Shown here in pieces: positions 33,791-48,765 of a stretch of 64,000 bases of DNA. Every line of letters begins with the position of its first letter. Position 1 is the first letter of the stretch. The stretch comes from Glossina fuscipes (lineage: Eukaryota > Arthropoda > Insecta > Diptera > Glossinidae), in assembly GCF_014805625.2 (NCBI RefSeq), contig NW_023998417.1:1714114-1778113 (forward strand), read 5' to 3'. The position numbers and the translations under genes were made by a program. The notes below the pieces were generated by a model. The model ran no database searches. It was not told the DNA's origin and saw only the letters and a program-made list of their open reading frames with translations.

Positions 33791-36700
33791 ACTTTGATAA
33801 ACTTTGATAATAAGCCTATGTCGTTTTGCTCCATGAAAGCTATTGATAATGTTTCGGATCGGAGCACTTTTCCATTCATTTCCCTTGGAGTGTCTTATTT
33901 TAAATTCTCGTTATATGGGTAAGTGTATTAAGTAAAGCGGTGTAGGGTGTTTAATGGTGCGTTGTGGTTTTTGCTAACAAGTCGTTAATATATGCGATAT
34001 TCTTATGCTTGTAGATATGCTTGTGAAGATAGCTTATGCTTGATCTCACTAGGTATCATAGAATTGTTGATGGCCTTCTTTGATGTTTGAACCACAAGTT
34101 GTTCACATAGCGTCACTAAAACAATTGTGACTGTCATTTGAAACTTTGCCATCTATCCAGTAATCATATAAGTCTCTTAACAGGGATACTCTATATGCGT
34201 ACGACAGGAGACTTATTGGGTGACGTCTTGTATTATATATGTAATCATTTTTTTAGAATTTGAAATATATATACAAATTTCAATGTTCTCATGTTGATCG
34301 ATTCAGAGTTAGTGTGATAAGAGAGAACATATTTCACTCGAATAGTTTCATGAATAAAAATTCAAAAATCTTTATTTGATCAGAGATCTCTTAAGTTATT
34401 GGCAGAGCCATTGTTGTACACGTTTTCACAATATTTCACAAGATTGTGCCGAATTTCTCATTAGTTGTCCTTAAAGTTTTCTATCGCACATCGTTCATGA
34501 TACAAAGAAATTGTAGTTTCGTTTCATCACTTATATAATAGGTCACGTCAAACACACTGTGACATCATCTCGAGACTTGCTCTTCTCTGTTTCAAGCATT
34601 CATATAAGCCCCGCAAAATTTGGCATTAAGCTGAGAAGGCGAAGCTTCCCACTTTAAATAATTTCTTATTCGTTTTATTTGAATTTTTTTTGTATTATTC
34701 AGTTTATCGACTTTATAAATTCTTAATCCGTAAAAATATTCAAAAATAAGAAAAGTTAAGTAATTTACTTAAAATGAAATTCTCATTTAGAAATTGAAAA
34801 GAACAACTTTTTTTTGCAAAAACAAAATACGACCAATAAATAATTAAGCAAGTGAAATACTCATGTATTTTATAGAACTTGGAAAAAAAAACCAAAAAAT
34901 TACGAATGTATGAAACTAAAAACCAAGCTCTAAACTTTTTTTTTTATAAAACACACATCAATGGTCATGTATAGAATCCAGGCATTCTTTATGTACTCTT
35001 GAAAAAAAAACCTGTTAAACCGAAAAACAAAAATATATCAAATATTTTGCCCAAGCACGAGAAGGAAAAAATTTCCGGTGAATTCTAAACTCCAAGCTTT
35101 GTTAGTGCAGCATTAGAGATTATGTGTTGGTACAAAAAAAAAAAAAAAAGAAAAAAACAAAAAGAGAGCAAACAGAAGGAAAGTTCCGTAAAGATACTTT
35201 AAAAAAAAAAAAAAAAACATTTAACATGTAGCTTAAGATAGTGTTACATGCACGCTCACACGGCACACAAACACAACCGATATGTCTGCATTGCCAAGGG
35301 ATAGTATATCCACACAGATGAAACTCGCACGTTTATTTAGAAAAAAGCAAATAAAATCGCAATAAGAGGAACAAAAGTTATATAACATTAGGTACAGTAC
35401 TTTCCATTTAGTAGCATCATGAATGTGTAAAAAAACCTTTCGATCTTCTTTCGCTTCAATCATCCAGGCGATGTCTATTATTAGTACAACACTATAGCTA
35501 TAGGTAGATAAAAGTGAGGAAAGAAAAGGAAATAAGGAGTGCCCGCATAGCCATGGACATGGTGATGGGGCCAATCGCCAAGTCTTATGCCTTCATTGAC
35601 TGAGCACTCATTCTACGTCAAAGTATGCTTTTTTGCACCGAGATCTCAGCTCGCGAACATCGGCAGGGTAGTCACGATTCTTATCTACTCGGTTACTCAC
35701 GCGGATTTTTCGGTTTCGTTGGCGCCCTGATCTTAATCTAGATTCTTCAACCGCTTTTGTAATCTCCATCAAACAGACCTTAAGTAGTTTCCACTCTATA
35801 TACGTACATCTATACTTTTAGCTTACATAAGCGTGAGAAGCTTCTAAAAGCTAAGCTTTCTTACAAAATTTGTCCGTCCAATAAGCTAAGGAAGGGTAGA
35901 GTAAAAAGACGTAACAAACTCTTTTGATTTTGTCTTAATCTGTTTACACCCACCATTAGTTGAATCATTTCCTCAATTCATTCACCCAAGTCGTAATTTT
36001 TTTATATATATTTTACCGATTTTAACGAAGAATCAAACTTACGTCCTATCTACAAGCCGGTTCTTCACAATTCTATTTAAAATAATTGTAGACGAAACTT
36101 TGGTCCGCGTCGTTTGTATTTATCTTGGAAGAATTTCAGTGAGAAAGAAAATGTTTAAAAAACTATATATTTAACAGAGAAGATTTGATTCAATTGATCA
36201 AAAACATTTTTTTAAGGCCCCTTTTTACTGAAGATAGTAGTATGGAGTTAAAGAAAGTTCACACGCTATAACCGAGTAAGGAGAACTACCCACTATACCG
36301 CCCTCATTAAGGGCAATAGATCGGGCGAAATATGATTATTAAACAATTAGTATAATAAAAGGTGGATCTAGCGTGAACCTCAGTTCAGTTGATTACTGCT
36401 TACCACGAGTGATGTAAGATATAAATAACTAAAGATTAAAGTTAACAGTTAAACAGTGAGTACTGCATGCACCTATATTTAAAAATAAAAGATTAATATC
36501 TTTACGATCTCCGTCACGAAGTGTGCTCTCATACATATTAAATTCAAGCAATACCAAAACATCATTTGGTGCTCGCAATCATCTTTGGCACGTAACGGCC
36601 ATATAATAAAAATATTGCCGAAATCATTAACTAAGAAAATTAAATTTTTATGATATTAAGTAAAAGAAAAAAACGAAAAAAAGAAAAAAAAAACAGAAAA

Positions 36701-38589
36701 AACATTAAACATGTTATACTTAACACAAGTTCAAATATCGCGTATAATCTTTCTTTCTTTCTCGCACAATTTCGTTGTTATCTCCACTCATTTTTTTGGG
36801 TGCCATTAGGAAATATGCAATGTATATAAGAAAAATTGTAAATATATTTTAAGGCAACATTTCCACTTTTAACGACCAGACATTTAGTTAATTAATTGTA
36901 ATAAATACTTGATTCGACTTTGCGTTTAGCTTTATTATATAGGGATAGATGTACTTGCGTTAGAAATCTTTAATTCTGCTTTCGAGCTAGCATTAGGCAT
37001 CACTAGCGAGCTTATCCTTCTGCCAGAATTATATAAGCAATCATTTTGATGTATTGGTATTTCAACGAGGTCTGACAATTCGATAGTTAAATTTCAGCTA
37101 TGTGATAGTTCGTAGCAGATCCAAATATCATCGATATTTATCAGATTGTCCAGTCAGATATTTTATTCGATGCCACACTCAGTAACCTTTTTCTCGGGTT
37201 CTTTGCTTGGCTAAGCCAAGTCACGTATTCTAGAACATCCTTTTGATTTGCCACATCTAGCAATACAGCTAAGAAAGATGAAATATTTATGGCTCTGCTT
37301 CTACCAGTCGGCTACAAATTTCTATAATCGTCATACGCCTTTCACTTGCTTAGTGGCTTCTGTACTACGCTTTGGTAAATTATGATATGATTTGGGGATA
37401 TAATCATTCATTGGGTGTGGAGTTATCATCTGGTTCTTAAGAGAATACAAAAACACAAATGAGGTAATCACCTTGAGGCGCGAAACATAATTCAGATGAC
37501 ATTTTTTTGCTGAACATCATCCAACATAGAGTTTTAAAAATAAGTTTGTGGTTTGTAAGGGATTGCTGCTCTCTTAATCATCTAATAGGTATATGAAATT
37601 GAAGTGAATGGGTATATAATGCGTTCAATTTTTCCGAAATTTTTCGTATACATAACTTAGATGTTGTTGTTTGAAGGGTATATGTCGCAGTTGTGTATAA
37701 GTTCTCGTTCATTGTGCATTAAAGTGTAAAGAGATTAATATCACTACGTTCTTTTCTTTTTTTTTTTCTCTCTTTTAATAGGACCTTAAGAAAGTCTTAC
37801 TCTTCCATTTTGCAATAGGGAAGAAAATCCAACCAAACTATTTCCAATAAACGAGGACTCTTTGTTGGGAGCCATCTAATGGATATCTTGATCGTACCTG
37901 AAGAGTATTTAGCTTTGGTAAGGCAACTGGTGCAACCATCAAGGTTTACTTCAAAAAAAAAAAAAAAAAAAAAAAGCGAAAGGTCCGATAATTTGGATGC
38001 TACTTTTCTCTCTACAATCTATTTCGATAGCCGGAGCATATTGTATTAATAATAAAATATTAATTTCGTTTATCGAAAGCTTTTAAGGTAAGAATCATTT
38101 ATTAATAGACGATATATGAATACATATATATGTATGTATATAGGAGTTCGTAGACACAATTCAATAAATATAGAGGTTAATAGACGAGATAGAACCTTAT
38201 ACGAGCTAAAACTGTATGAATTGTTGTATTGCAAATGAAAAGGAAAAATTTATTTAGCCGCCATAACTTAACTGTTAGTTTGACAACATTTGAAATAAAA
38301 TAGAATAATTTATATAATTGTTAATTTTAATAAATGAAGCACACACAAAATTATCAACACTTATGCAATTTAACAATAGAAAGAAAGAATTAAATTTTCT
38401 AATTAATTCCATCAAAAATTTGCAGTTATGCTCGCACAGTGAGACACGCAAGCGTAGATATGTTTGTAAAATTCATTAAATAAAACGAATGCAAACTATG
38501 TTCGATAAACAGACAGCTTTACTGCATATGAATAATTATTAACATATAATTATGCACATAATGATTTTATCAAGTTTGGTTATTATTTT

Positions 38590-38634
38590 ATCGAAGAGAG
38601 AGAGAGAGAGGATATACGTACGTACGTACGTACC
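38590..38634. repeat. (GA)n then (GTAC)n compound microsatellite
   Basis: Seven GA units followed after gatatac by four self-complementary gtac units, ending gtacc. Confidence 0.95.
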
Positions 38635-39448
38635 ATAAATATTATGCATCGGGATTGTGTGTTATACATTTCAACAAATTGTTACATAAACAAAACTAAT
38701 ATTCTATTTGCATAATTTTGCATTCAATTGTAAACTTATATATATACACATTTGCATTTCATATATAAATATTTTGATTGCTTACATATTCATATGAATG
38801 GCATAAGTATATAAACCACACATACACACATACACATTTGAAATGCAATAGTTACACATTTTTATGCACCCGATCACCATTAAAAGCAAAAACAACAATA
38901 AGAAGAATTTATTCATTTTGTCATTGCGTTTACAACATTGAAATTTACTAATTGAAGGGCCAATAAACATGAACTTTGGACATATCAAAAAGTCCATACG
39001 TCAATTGATAAGGTTTGTATAAGTTTACTTATAATGTTGGTCCGTATGTCCATAGATCTTATTGTTATTAAAATTTGCAAAGCTATTTGATTAAAGTTAT
39101 ATAAAATATCTGCATAGATTCATGAAACTCTTATAGCAAAAAAGATATAGAAAGCTATCGGGGTATGTCACAAACGCGATTACAAAACTAATGCATACCT
39201 TAAATTCGAAAGAGCGTATAAAAAAAAAATTTCGTTGAACAAGGCACTCTTGTCCTGGTAATCACTGAGGTGTAATAATAATACAAAAATTGGAAAAAAC
39301 AAACCAACAACAACGATGTTTTTACGGACTTGTGATTTTGTTACAAGTGTACAAGTTTGCACAAATATTGGGTCACGCAATTTTGTATTTGGAAAAGGTT
39401 GGCAATTAAAATCATAACATTAACAAATAGGTTTGTAAATATTTATAC

Positions 39449-39473
39449 ATTCTTTCTTTCTTTCTTTCTTTCT
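39449..39473. repeat. (TTTC)n microsatellite
   Basis: Six ttct/tttc units; a ggtat repeat (ggtatggtatggta) follows at about 39540-39553. Confidence 0.95.
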
Positions 39474-42295
39474 ACGCCTATACGTATGCATTTAAAAATA
39501 TATATTAAAAACATATAAACTGCAAAACAGGTATATATATGGTATGGTATGGTACACTCAAGCCAAATGAATAAAGAAGTAGAAGAGAATCTTTATTTTT
39601 TGCTAACACTCCCACACACACTTTTAGAATAGAAATAATAGAGTCATTAAATGTTTGTGCAATGCTTTAAATGCTAGCTTTTAAAATCTTTTACTAAGTA
39701 AGTAATGACTCCGGTTACCAATGCGTACCCCACCGTTTATACGTTATATGCATTAATGTTTTGCAACACCCAGTAGACCGCTTATAAACCGCATGACCAC
39801 GGTTATGGCAGAGAAAACATTACTACACTAAGGAAGGAAATTAAACGCTTACAATAATAAAGAAAATACTCGGTGCGTATTCGAGTATTTGTGCGTGCAA
39901 TACTACCACTGCTGGGCTATCTATCTACAACAAAGTAATAAAAAAATAAAAAAAAAAAATAATAAAAAAAAATAAAATCTCATGTAATCATAATTGCTGG
40001 AAATTTACTGGAAATGTGGGAAATTAAAAAGCCGCAAAGACGATTATAAAAACTTAACACTTAAATTTCATGCGAATGAAGAAGAAAGAAAGACGAGAGG
40101 AAAGTACAGAGAGGAAAAAAAAAAAAGAAAAAAGAGAGAGAAAAAGAACAATTAATTACAAGTGAATGCAATTAAGTGAAAGTCTTACCAATGCCTGCAG
40201 GTTTAAAATGTTTCTACACAGCTAAAACGAAATTAAAGGCTTTTCATTATTCACTATAGGGCAGTAAATTAAATTTGTTAAATATTTATAAAAACGTAAA
40301 TGCAAGACTTTTGCTCCTTATTTATATACCATAAATATTCATAAGCCATCTATCTATTCATTCATCTGCCTATTCATTTGAAGACATGATTATGCTATCG
40401 TTTTCCTTTAATTGCATTTCCTCATGATAAATTACGATAGGAAGAAGAAGAAAAAACTCTCGCTCACCAGGCTGAACCTATTATATAAGAGTTTAGTTTA
40501 CGATGAATAAGAAGAGTTTTCCACTCCTAGGCACAAACTTGTGACAACCGTAGCCACCACAGGTAGGACAGACAAACTTGGCATTGCCGAGTAGATAAAA
40601 ACCGCCATTGTTTGTTTCCGAGTTGAAACATTACGTCATACTTGCTTGAAGGTATATGAGGTGCTTAGTCTGTGAGGACATAATACTTGGCGATTAGACA
40701 CACATCTACCAGGCTGCGATCACTCCCTATGTACTTCTCTTTCTCCACTTCATTCTGACCATCTCCATATTACAAGTATAGGGAACATTTCCTGAGTGCT
40801 TGATCATATTAAAAACATAATAAAAAAATGTGCAAGAACTGTTTAAGTCCAAGTGGCCAAGTTATTGGGTCTTTTTTGTCTTTATGGCTTGCTATGGCTC
40901 GGAGCCTCTCTTGACAGTATTGCGAATCTCTCCTATATGTAATGGGTATCAGGAAGCAGACTTGGATTTAATATATTTCGAAAGATCTGGTAGTCGTGAA
41001 AAAGGATTATTGTAGCCGGTTTGTGTGTATATATATATATGTAATATCGTCTGCTTATTTTTAGCTAATATGGTGTATATCATGAAATTCAAGGAGAATC
41101 CCAACGGTGTTCGCTAACATTTTTCGAGCAAAGCAATCAATTATTTTAATTTTTTTCAAAATCATAACAAGTTTATTAAAATATAAAAAAAAAAAAAAAA
41201 TGAAGAAAATTAGATCTAAATTTTAGTTTGCCCTACATTGCCAGCTACATAAAGAGTTGCAAAAACCTAACAAAGAAAACGAGTGAGTATATATTGGTTG
41301 CACTGGTCAAAATATTGCCTTCAATGTATTACTTTCTTAAACAATACGGCCTTTTTATTTGGCTTGGTTTCATTTTAGTTTTCCACTGTCAAATAAATAT
41401 AATTCGCAAAGATATTTAAAACTTCGAGAAAATCAAGGTTCGCCGTATCGATATGGAAAATAGCCCTAGATCTGATAGAAGTTTTCGTAAAAAATGTATT
41501 CAATGCTACTCGTAGGCGACTTGAATGCTTCTACCGAAAAGCTGAATATCGTGGATATTACGAAAACTTGAGATCACATATGAACGAGTGGCCAGAAACT
41601 GACAGAGGAGGGAAGATAGAGAAGGTGAAAGGGTGGCAAACGGAAAGAAAGAGAAAGAAGGAGCGGAGTGGGTGCGCAAGAAACAAGAGAGACGGACATA
41701 ATTATATCTCATGAAAACCCCTTCCTTTATATTACAGAGATGTTTACGGTAAGTTTAGTTTATATGATGGATATTTAGAAGATTCAGCGCCTAAATTACG
41801 CAGTTATGTAATGTTATGTGCAATCGGTCTTTATAAATTTAGAGTAGTGATTATTTGCATACAAAATTTGGCAAAAAAAAAAAAACAAAAAAATATTTTA
41901 AAAGTTTTCCATAACCGTTATAAATGATAAACTTTTTTTTTTAGAGAATTCTCTGCTACTGTGCGGCATTATTAATATGAGTTTAGTGGAAAATAAATGC
42001 TACTCTCTTGAAAATTCAAATAATAATTTCATAGTTTTATAATCACTCGCATATACGCGCTCAATTCATGCAGACATTGCATAAACAGAGCATACATACA
42101 ATACATATATTATTAAAACTATAAACATCAGCTTTATTTTTGTCATTGCAATTGTTTGTTATCCTATTTTTTTTTTTTTTTTTTTTTAAGCGAAATTTAT
42201 TTATGCATCTAATTATTTTAAAAGCTTTTGTTTACTTTACGAACTTTTTACAAAATCCACTTATGCACACATGCACACGCATATCTACACATTCA

Positions 42296-42296
42296 G

Positions 42297-42350
<54 letters not shown>

Positions 42351-42361
42351 GTATATATGTA
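42296..42361. repeat. (CA)n then (TA)n compound microsatellite
   Basis: About eleven CA units switch directly to about twelve TA units, then imperfect gtatata. Frames across it give HTHT/YIYI only. Confidence 0.97.
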
Positions 42362-42925
42362 CCTACAAAAACAGCAAACAAATAAAAGTTCAATTGCCAT
42401 AAATTATAAACTATAACTTTTATGCGTTACATATACGAGGGAATTTATGTAAAATGCTCTATATATTTTTGGGATTCTCTTATGGATTGTATATTATTGT
42501 ATGTGTATACGTTTTGATGGCAAAATGCATTGCAATTGTTTATGTAAATGATAGCTAGGGAAGGGTCAGTTTTTAGATTATGGTATCATGAATTTTTATT
42601 TGCCTTTATATGTTTCTTTTTGCATTGCTATGGTGGTTTATGTAAACATATTTACATTATTTACAATATATACTCATTTCTAGGAAACTGTAATAAAACC
42701 GGTTAATAAGTTCAAAACGAAAATAGAAATAAGTAAACTTTGCCTTAAACTTCATCGGCCAAACTACAATAATTTGAATGTGCAAAATATGTAGTCAGAG
42801 GGGTGCACGGCCGTGGTCGGCTAATTGGATAGTAAATAGGAAATTTTTTATACCACCTTGAAAACTTGTATATAGTTCGTAGGAAAAAGGAATCACGAGA
42901 ACCACGCCCATTTAAAAAACTTCAC

Positions 42926-42965
42926 CCTTGACCATCAACACCCCACCTTGATCATCAACGCCCAC
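42926..42965. repeat. Tandem 20-bp repeat, two copies
   Basis: ccttgaccatcaacacccca (42926-42945) and ccttgatcatcaacgcccac (42946-42965) match at 17 of 20 positions. They lie in a locally C-rich stretch that also holds ccacgccca at 42902. Confidence 0.8.
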
Positions 42966-45900
42966 ATTTAGGCTCCAATATAATTTTCTACAACTGTTAA
43001 GCGGCAATAGATTTCTTTGGGCAGGCAGACGAGGTAGTAAGCAACCAAGCCATGGTTTTCTTTCTGACCATTACTGTGTACATATGTATCCCCTGAGTGA
43101 TTGGTCAGGTAAAACGTTTTCAAAGAGAACCCTTTTCTATGAAAAAAATTCGCAATTATCATGTTACTGCTTCAAGTGTCCTTTTTGGGAAATAGCAGCT
43201 AGGCAAGCCGGATGCTTTCTAGGCGATTTTTTCCGCCACTTTCTGCTGATTATTAGCGGGAAGTCTATTGGAAAGGAATTTCTTTTCTCTTTTGTGGACA
43301 GGATCGTTTACTAAGACGTACCGATGCTTTGCCGAGAAACTTTTCTTATGATTTTTGAAGAACTACTTCAAGGACAAAGCTTATAGGCCCGGTGTAGGTC
43401 GAATATCGTCCTATCTAAAATAATTATTAGTTTGCTTACACAACATCAAATATGCGTGCAATCGGACCTCCAACGTAAACAACCGTTATGCCATCGCTTA
43501 TAATGCTCGATTGCCATAAACATTTGATGGAACACTAGTCAGTAAAGTTTGTCTTGGGTGGCAGCACTAGAAAGTATTATTTTTTAACAAGGTGCAGTTA
43601 TGCATTTTATATATGCTTAAATATTTCAATAACAACAATAACAAATGTATTTAATATTTTCAATTGATTTCATTTTACTATATATACACGTTTTTTAATA
43701 GTAATTTGCTTTCGTCTTTGTGTCTCTGTGTACGTTGTAAGCGCTTTATGAATACATTGTTCAAGTGGTTTTCGCAAAAAAACAAAAAAAAACAAAAATT
43801 TCTCATAACATAAGAATTTCAATAAAAATCTAATGCTCAACAAAGAAATGAACATATAATGAAAAGGATTTTTTTTTTTATTTTATTCTTATTCTACTGC
43901 AATAAGAGCATTATTTATTGTTTTCGTTTGTGGTCGTTGAAGAATTATGTGAAATTAAAATGTAAAGTTATTATGTAAAGGGTTTTGTATTCAAAAAATA
44001 TATAAAAATAAAACAAATTGATATCAAGAGCTTAACAGAGCCCTTGTAAGATTGCAAATGTTTTTCAAATACATTTCGCATTTAAGTTTTCTAATCATTA
44101 CCGGCGCATAGACATTCGCAATGAGTTTGCAACAACTGTTTGTACAACTTGCGTTATATATACATTTTTGATTTTTGATTGACTGTTCTTCCATTATCTT
44201 TTCGCCTCGTCCGTACCCAGCAGTTTGGACTCACACATTGGTTAACTACTGCGTTCGAGCTGTGATTGGATGTACTAGCTTTTGCCGGGACTTCCACATA
44301 GCATGCCAATGTGCAAGCTTCCCCTCGAACGATCTTGGCAATGCAGTTCATTCAATGCTGTCACCTCTATTCACAGGTACTCGCGAGTCGTGACCTTGTG
44401 AGCGGACTCCTGACTCCCGTGGAGCTTCAATTTATTCTATAAAGCTTTTAGATTTACTTTATGCGACATAGTCACTCTTGCCTTTCGACTAATCATACAA
44501 TCCCGACTAGCCAACGCCAAACTATCCTTCTTTAAGATATATTTGCGCCGTGTACTACATCTGACATGGCAGGCTCCATGCTCTCTACTATTACTAGATC
44601 AACATACTTTACGTAACCAGTTAGAACACAGCAATGGCTGCTTTGTATTTGCCCCATAGCAATAGTCTACGAGAAAAGAAATGCTCAAAGCAAGCTTTTT
44701 CCAGTGTACCCCTAAGCTATCCATCGGGAAACTTGTCGCCATGGATTTTCTGTTGGCTTTCGCATAGCCGAGTAGATAAGAAGTCGCGGCTACCAAATGC
44801 GTGCTTGCATGTTCAAAGCGCAGTTAAGCTTAACTATGCTGCGCTGTGCAGCTATAGCGATCGCTTAGCCGGTAAAAGTAAAACAACTCCCCGATTGTTG
44901 AGCGCACTCCCACTAAACTGCGTCAACTCCCTACCTCTTTCTCTCTTTCTACGCTTCTTTCTAATCACCACGATATTGCGCGCTTAAATTAACATTCCCC
45001 AAGTGACTGGTCATATAAAAAAAAAAATATATATATATATATGAAAATTCGTTCCAATGTTTGTGTTCTAAGTTCAGTATTCACACCGCTGTTCTCACGC
45101 CGACTACAATGATCCTAACATGAGTTAAAAATAATTACTGATGATAGGGGGCGAGCAAGATACGCCTTCACCCGATAAAGCTTTTTTTGTATGATTTCTT
45201 TGTTAACATGTATGGAGGAGATTACAAGCCGTTACAATACAATCTATTTTACTATTCCTATCTATGCCTAGTTTAGATATATTACTGCCTTAAATATTGA
45301 AAGAAAAAATATCTAATTTTTCAATTCCAATCAAAAGTACATATAATAAGGCATAGATAAGGAAAAGTATATATATATATATATATATAGTGTAATATAC
45401 ATTGTGGCCTCTGTTTATAAGCAGACCATATGGTTCTGTTGACCATAGCTAATTTTTTCCTTTTTCTTTTCTTCCGTTCGTTTGTTTTTTTTTTTTTTTT
45501 TCTTCTCCTTTTTGCTTTCGGTTTGCTAAAATAAAAACATGTTTTTTTTTTTTTGATTTCTTTTACTCGCTTCCTTCTTATTTTATTTGCCTAAATTGTA
45601 ATAAATTTTCTCGCTTGTTTGTTTGTATTACTTCGACACTGTGTATAACTAGCATTAGTACCGCAGCCGCCGTAGGTAATTTTAAATAACATCAAACTTT
45701 ATTGTAGTTACCTTTATTGCTTCTTTACCATTCTCTCTCTCTCTTTCTCTGTCTCTCTCTCCCGCTCACGCTCACCTCATTCCTTTAGCTATGTAATTTC
45801 CTTCTATTTCAATAGCTAGTTATTGTAGTATTGGTGCTGATAATGTAGGATGGAGTTTCAAATGCTTGCGGTTACCTTAAGTAGTAGCCGTTTGAAAGGA

Positions 45901-46027
45901 TTTTATAATAAATTACACTGCACTCGAAACTGAAATAATTCATTCATTCAACAACCACAACAACAAATGTGCTGACGTTAGGTGTGTCTGTATATATATA
46001 TATATAAATACATTCATATATATAAAG

Positions 46028-46062
<35 letters not shown>

Positions 46063-46237
46063 TATGTTTGTGCGCGAAGCCAACCCACCAATCCTCAAAC
46101 AGTACTTTGCTATCTTCTATCCGTAAGGAAGCGGATATGAATGCATGTTGCTTATGTGTTTGCCTGAATGGCTAGTTGGTTGCAATTGTGTCTGTTTTCT
46201 ATGTAGGTGTGAATGCATATCTACATTTATATGCATT

Positions 46238-46280
<43 letters not shown>

Positions 46281-47334
46281 GTACGTATATAGCGTAAGAA
46301 AACTTTGACTCTAGGGTAAAATACGTTTTTCTTTTCTTTTTTTTTTTATATTTTATTACAATGAAATAAGAATAAAATAAAACGAATACGAATTTTTTAT
46401 GCAAACACGTTTATCTGCCGCATCATAGCGCTAAGGACTATTCTGTCGTCGTGATAACGAGAAACATAAAATCAATAGCTTATTCAGGAACTTATGTATA
46501 CATGCACAGGCAGCGAACGAACAGAGGAAAACATATTTATACATTTCCAAACTTTCATAACAAAATTGAACGTTGCTAGGTGAATATTTACTTGAATACG
46601 GCTTCCGGAGATTAAAAACAAAAAAAAAAAAAAAAACAAAAAAATTCTAATTTTATGTTAACAAAACGAAAAAAAAAAAAAAAAAAAAAATTAACGAATA
46701 TAAGGAAGAATATAATGTAATGTTAACCTAATTTGACCTGATGACATTTTAATTCAACTACAAACATTTTCTGTTTTCAATTCCTTCCGATACAGTCAGC
46801 TTTTTGGCAAGTTCTAACCCACACACTAATACCTTCAATTCGAATGGAAAAGCGAATGAATTGGCATAAGAAACTCAATGTTAATCATAGCAAAAAATAA
46901 TATTGAAATAATAATACAACTGCCAAACTATTATAATATTACATCGTTTACAAAAACAAAACTAAGTAAAATAAAACAAAATCACTTTAAAAAGAGAAAA
47001 TATTTCCATACAGAAGAGAAAATTGTTTGATTCCTTTAGCTAATAATCAAAAATGATTATAAGTTTGTAATGAAATGATTAAAGATTTTTCAGTTATCTT
47101 AATAAGAAGAAAATTGAGAGAAGATTTTTCGATTATATTTTTTTTTTTTTTTTTTTTTTTTGAAAAGACAACTGATATACATATTGACATAGGTACCCGT
47201 TAAAAATACTAGTCTGTCATAATTTAAAGCCAAAGTCTTCTAATCGAAATCGTTTTGTTAGCAATCTTCCTTGAATTATCCCTTCACTTGACTTGAAATT
47301 ATGCTAATAATACTGAATCCGGTATTCAGTCATT
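42966..47334. other. Spacer with a GC-richer patch
   Basis: 43000-43560 and 44175-44990 are visibly richer in C and G and poor in repeats, with frames on both strands (44634-44987 plus, 117 codons; 44599-44796 minus). No motif or splice pattern identifies a protein. The rest is AT-rich with the TA cluster and A-runs at 46620-46690. Confidence 0.5.
45991..46284. repeat. Cluster of three (TA)n runs
   Basis: TA runs at about 45991-46008, 46029-46061 and 46239-46282 within 300 bp. Earlier runs are at 45366-45389 (TA) and 45733-45763 (CT). Confidence 0.95.
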
Positions 47335-47545
47335 TTTATACCTCATACCAGGGATAAAGTCATCTCTTACTAAACTTGTCTGCCGGTGTTGTTTTCTTGT
47401 ATTCAACCTACAGGTCGCAATTTTCAATATATTTTGCATACGATGTCACGTTTGCTGATGTTGATGTGAGATGCTTTAGCCCAAACACGATCCCTATTGG
47501 AAATTTTTTAGATCAGACTACTTTTTCAAGCACTCCCCTTTACTT
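47335..47545 (+). mobile_element. mini-me-like tail copy
   Basis: tttttatacctcataccag is followed by cttgtctgccggtg, ttcaacctacaggtcgc, tatattttgcata, agcccaaacacgatccctat and agactactttttcaagcact. The order and spacing match the tail at 60280-60410 and 9280-9395, at much lower identity. Confidence 0.5.
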
Positions 47546-48481
47546 TATATGAATCATTGTAGGACAGTATAGGGTACGTAATGGTAATGGTGAGCTTTGT
47601 TCCTGTCCTTACTTTGATTTTTATTCAAGTTTTGTTTTGAAAAATTTAGAGATAGGGGGGAGATCGTCACTGTACAATTTTCACAAAATATATATTTTTT
47701 TTCTCTGGTTTAAATGATTCCTTGGATTAGGGATGATATATCAAAAAATGATAACATCTATGAATCTGACTTTTTAAATATAATTTTAAAACTTGGGGAC
47801 ATTTAACGAATTTCTTGAAACCCGAATATTGAAAACCGCAAAGAACAATAATTTTTTGATCCTTTTCATATACAAGAAGTTGTTGTGTATTTCGCCAGCG
47901 AAATCAATTCAAAGACTAAACCCTTAAAGCACTAGCATCTAAATACTATCGGGCTTACAATTCAAATCCACGACCATTGAATTGCTAGTCGAGATTCCTT
48001 CGTCTTCATGGGATACATAGGCGCAATAGCATTCAAAAGACATCCTCTCTAGTGAAACGCGAGTAAAATTTCTTGAAATTTTGTGACGAGATTTCGCTGA
48101 ATTGCTTTATTTAAAGCGTTTTAGTCTGTCGTTGAAAAACATTTTATTAGCATTTAATAAACATCCTTAAAAAGTTTGAAGTCTTAGGAATTAAAATGAA
48201 AATAAAGAGAAACACTTTTCAGTTCTTTCCTCTCGAAAAATTGACAAACATAACGTTCACAATATATCTGCGTACCTTTGTGCATTAGCTTGGGCTGCGC
48301 TACTATTATGTATAAAAAACTTTTTACTTTTATTTTACCACCTACCTACAAGGCCAACGACAAAATTTTACTAATGCTGTTTTTTTTATGTTAAAAAGTT
48401 TAAGTACATTACATAAATATGTAAGTAAGAGATTTTTGTATTTAGGAAAATTTCCTCTTTTATTATATTCCAAGTTTTTTC

Positions 48482-48512
<31 letters not shown>

Positions 48513-48722
48513 TATTGTGTATGTCCTTAGTATTTAATTTACACATTTATGCGCTCTAATTCTTAAAAGCCTGCAGTGGAGGCCATTACCCACTTGCTGG
48601 GTGTTTTTGACTAAGAAAGAAAGAAAGAATATAAGTTAACTCTTGGCTTTTTTTCTTCTCTCCCTTCAGCGTTACACGTACGCATAGATATTGCGGTATG
48701 CGCATATGTATCTGTGTTTAAA

Positions 48723-48765
48723 GTAGTAGTAGTAGCAGTAGTAGTAGTAGAAGTAAAAGTAAGGG
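48723..48765. repeat. (TAG)n-type trinucleotide run
   Basis: agtagtagtagcagtagtag and on to gaagtaaaagtaag: a TAG run with one CAG unit decaying into GTAAAA. Confidence 0.9.

Larger units (their letters stand above)
33791..42925. other. Long AT-rich spacer
   Basis: About 9 kb with homopolymers (35134-35149, 37951-37974, 39940-39975, 40111-40124) and the GA/GTAC, TTTC and CA/TA arrays. The longest frame (35233-35574, minus, 113 codons) lacks an ATG start and is within chance expectation for this base composition. No TE or exon recognised. Confidence 0.5.
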
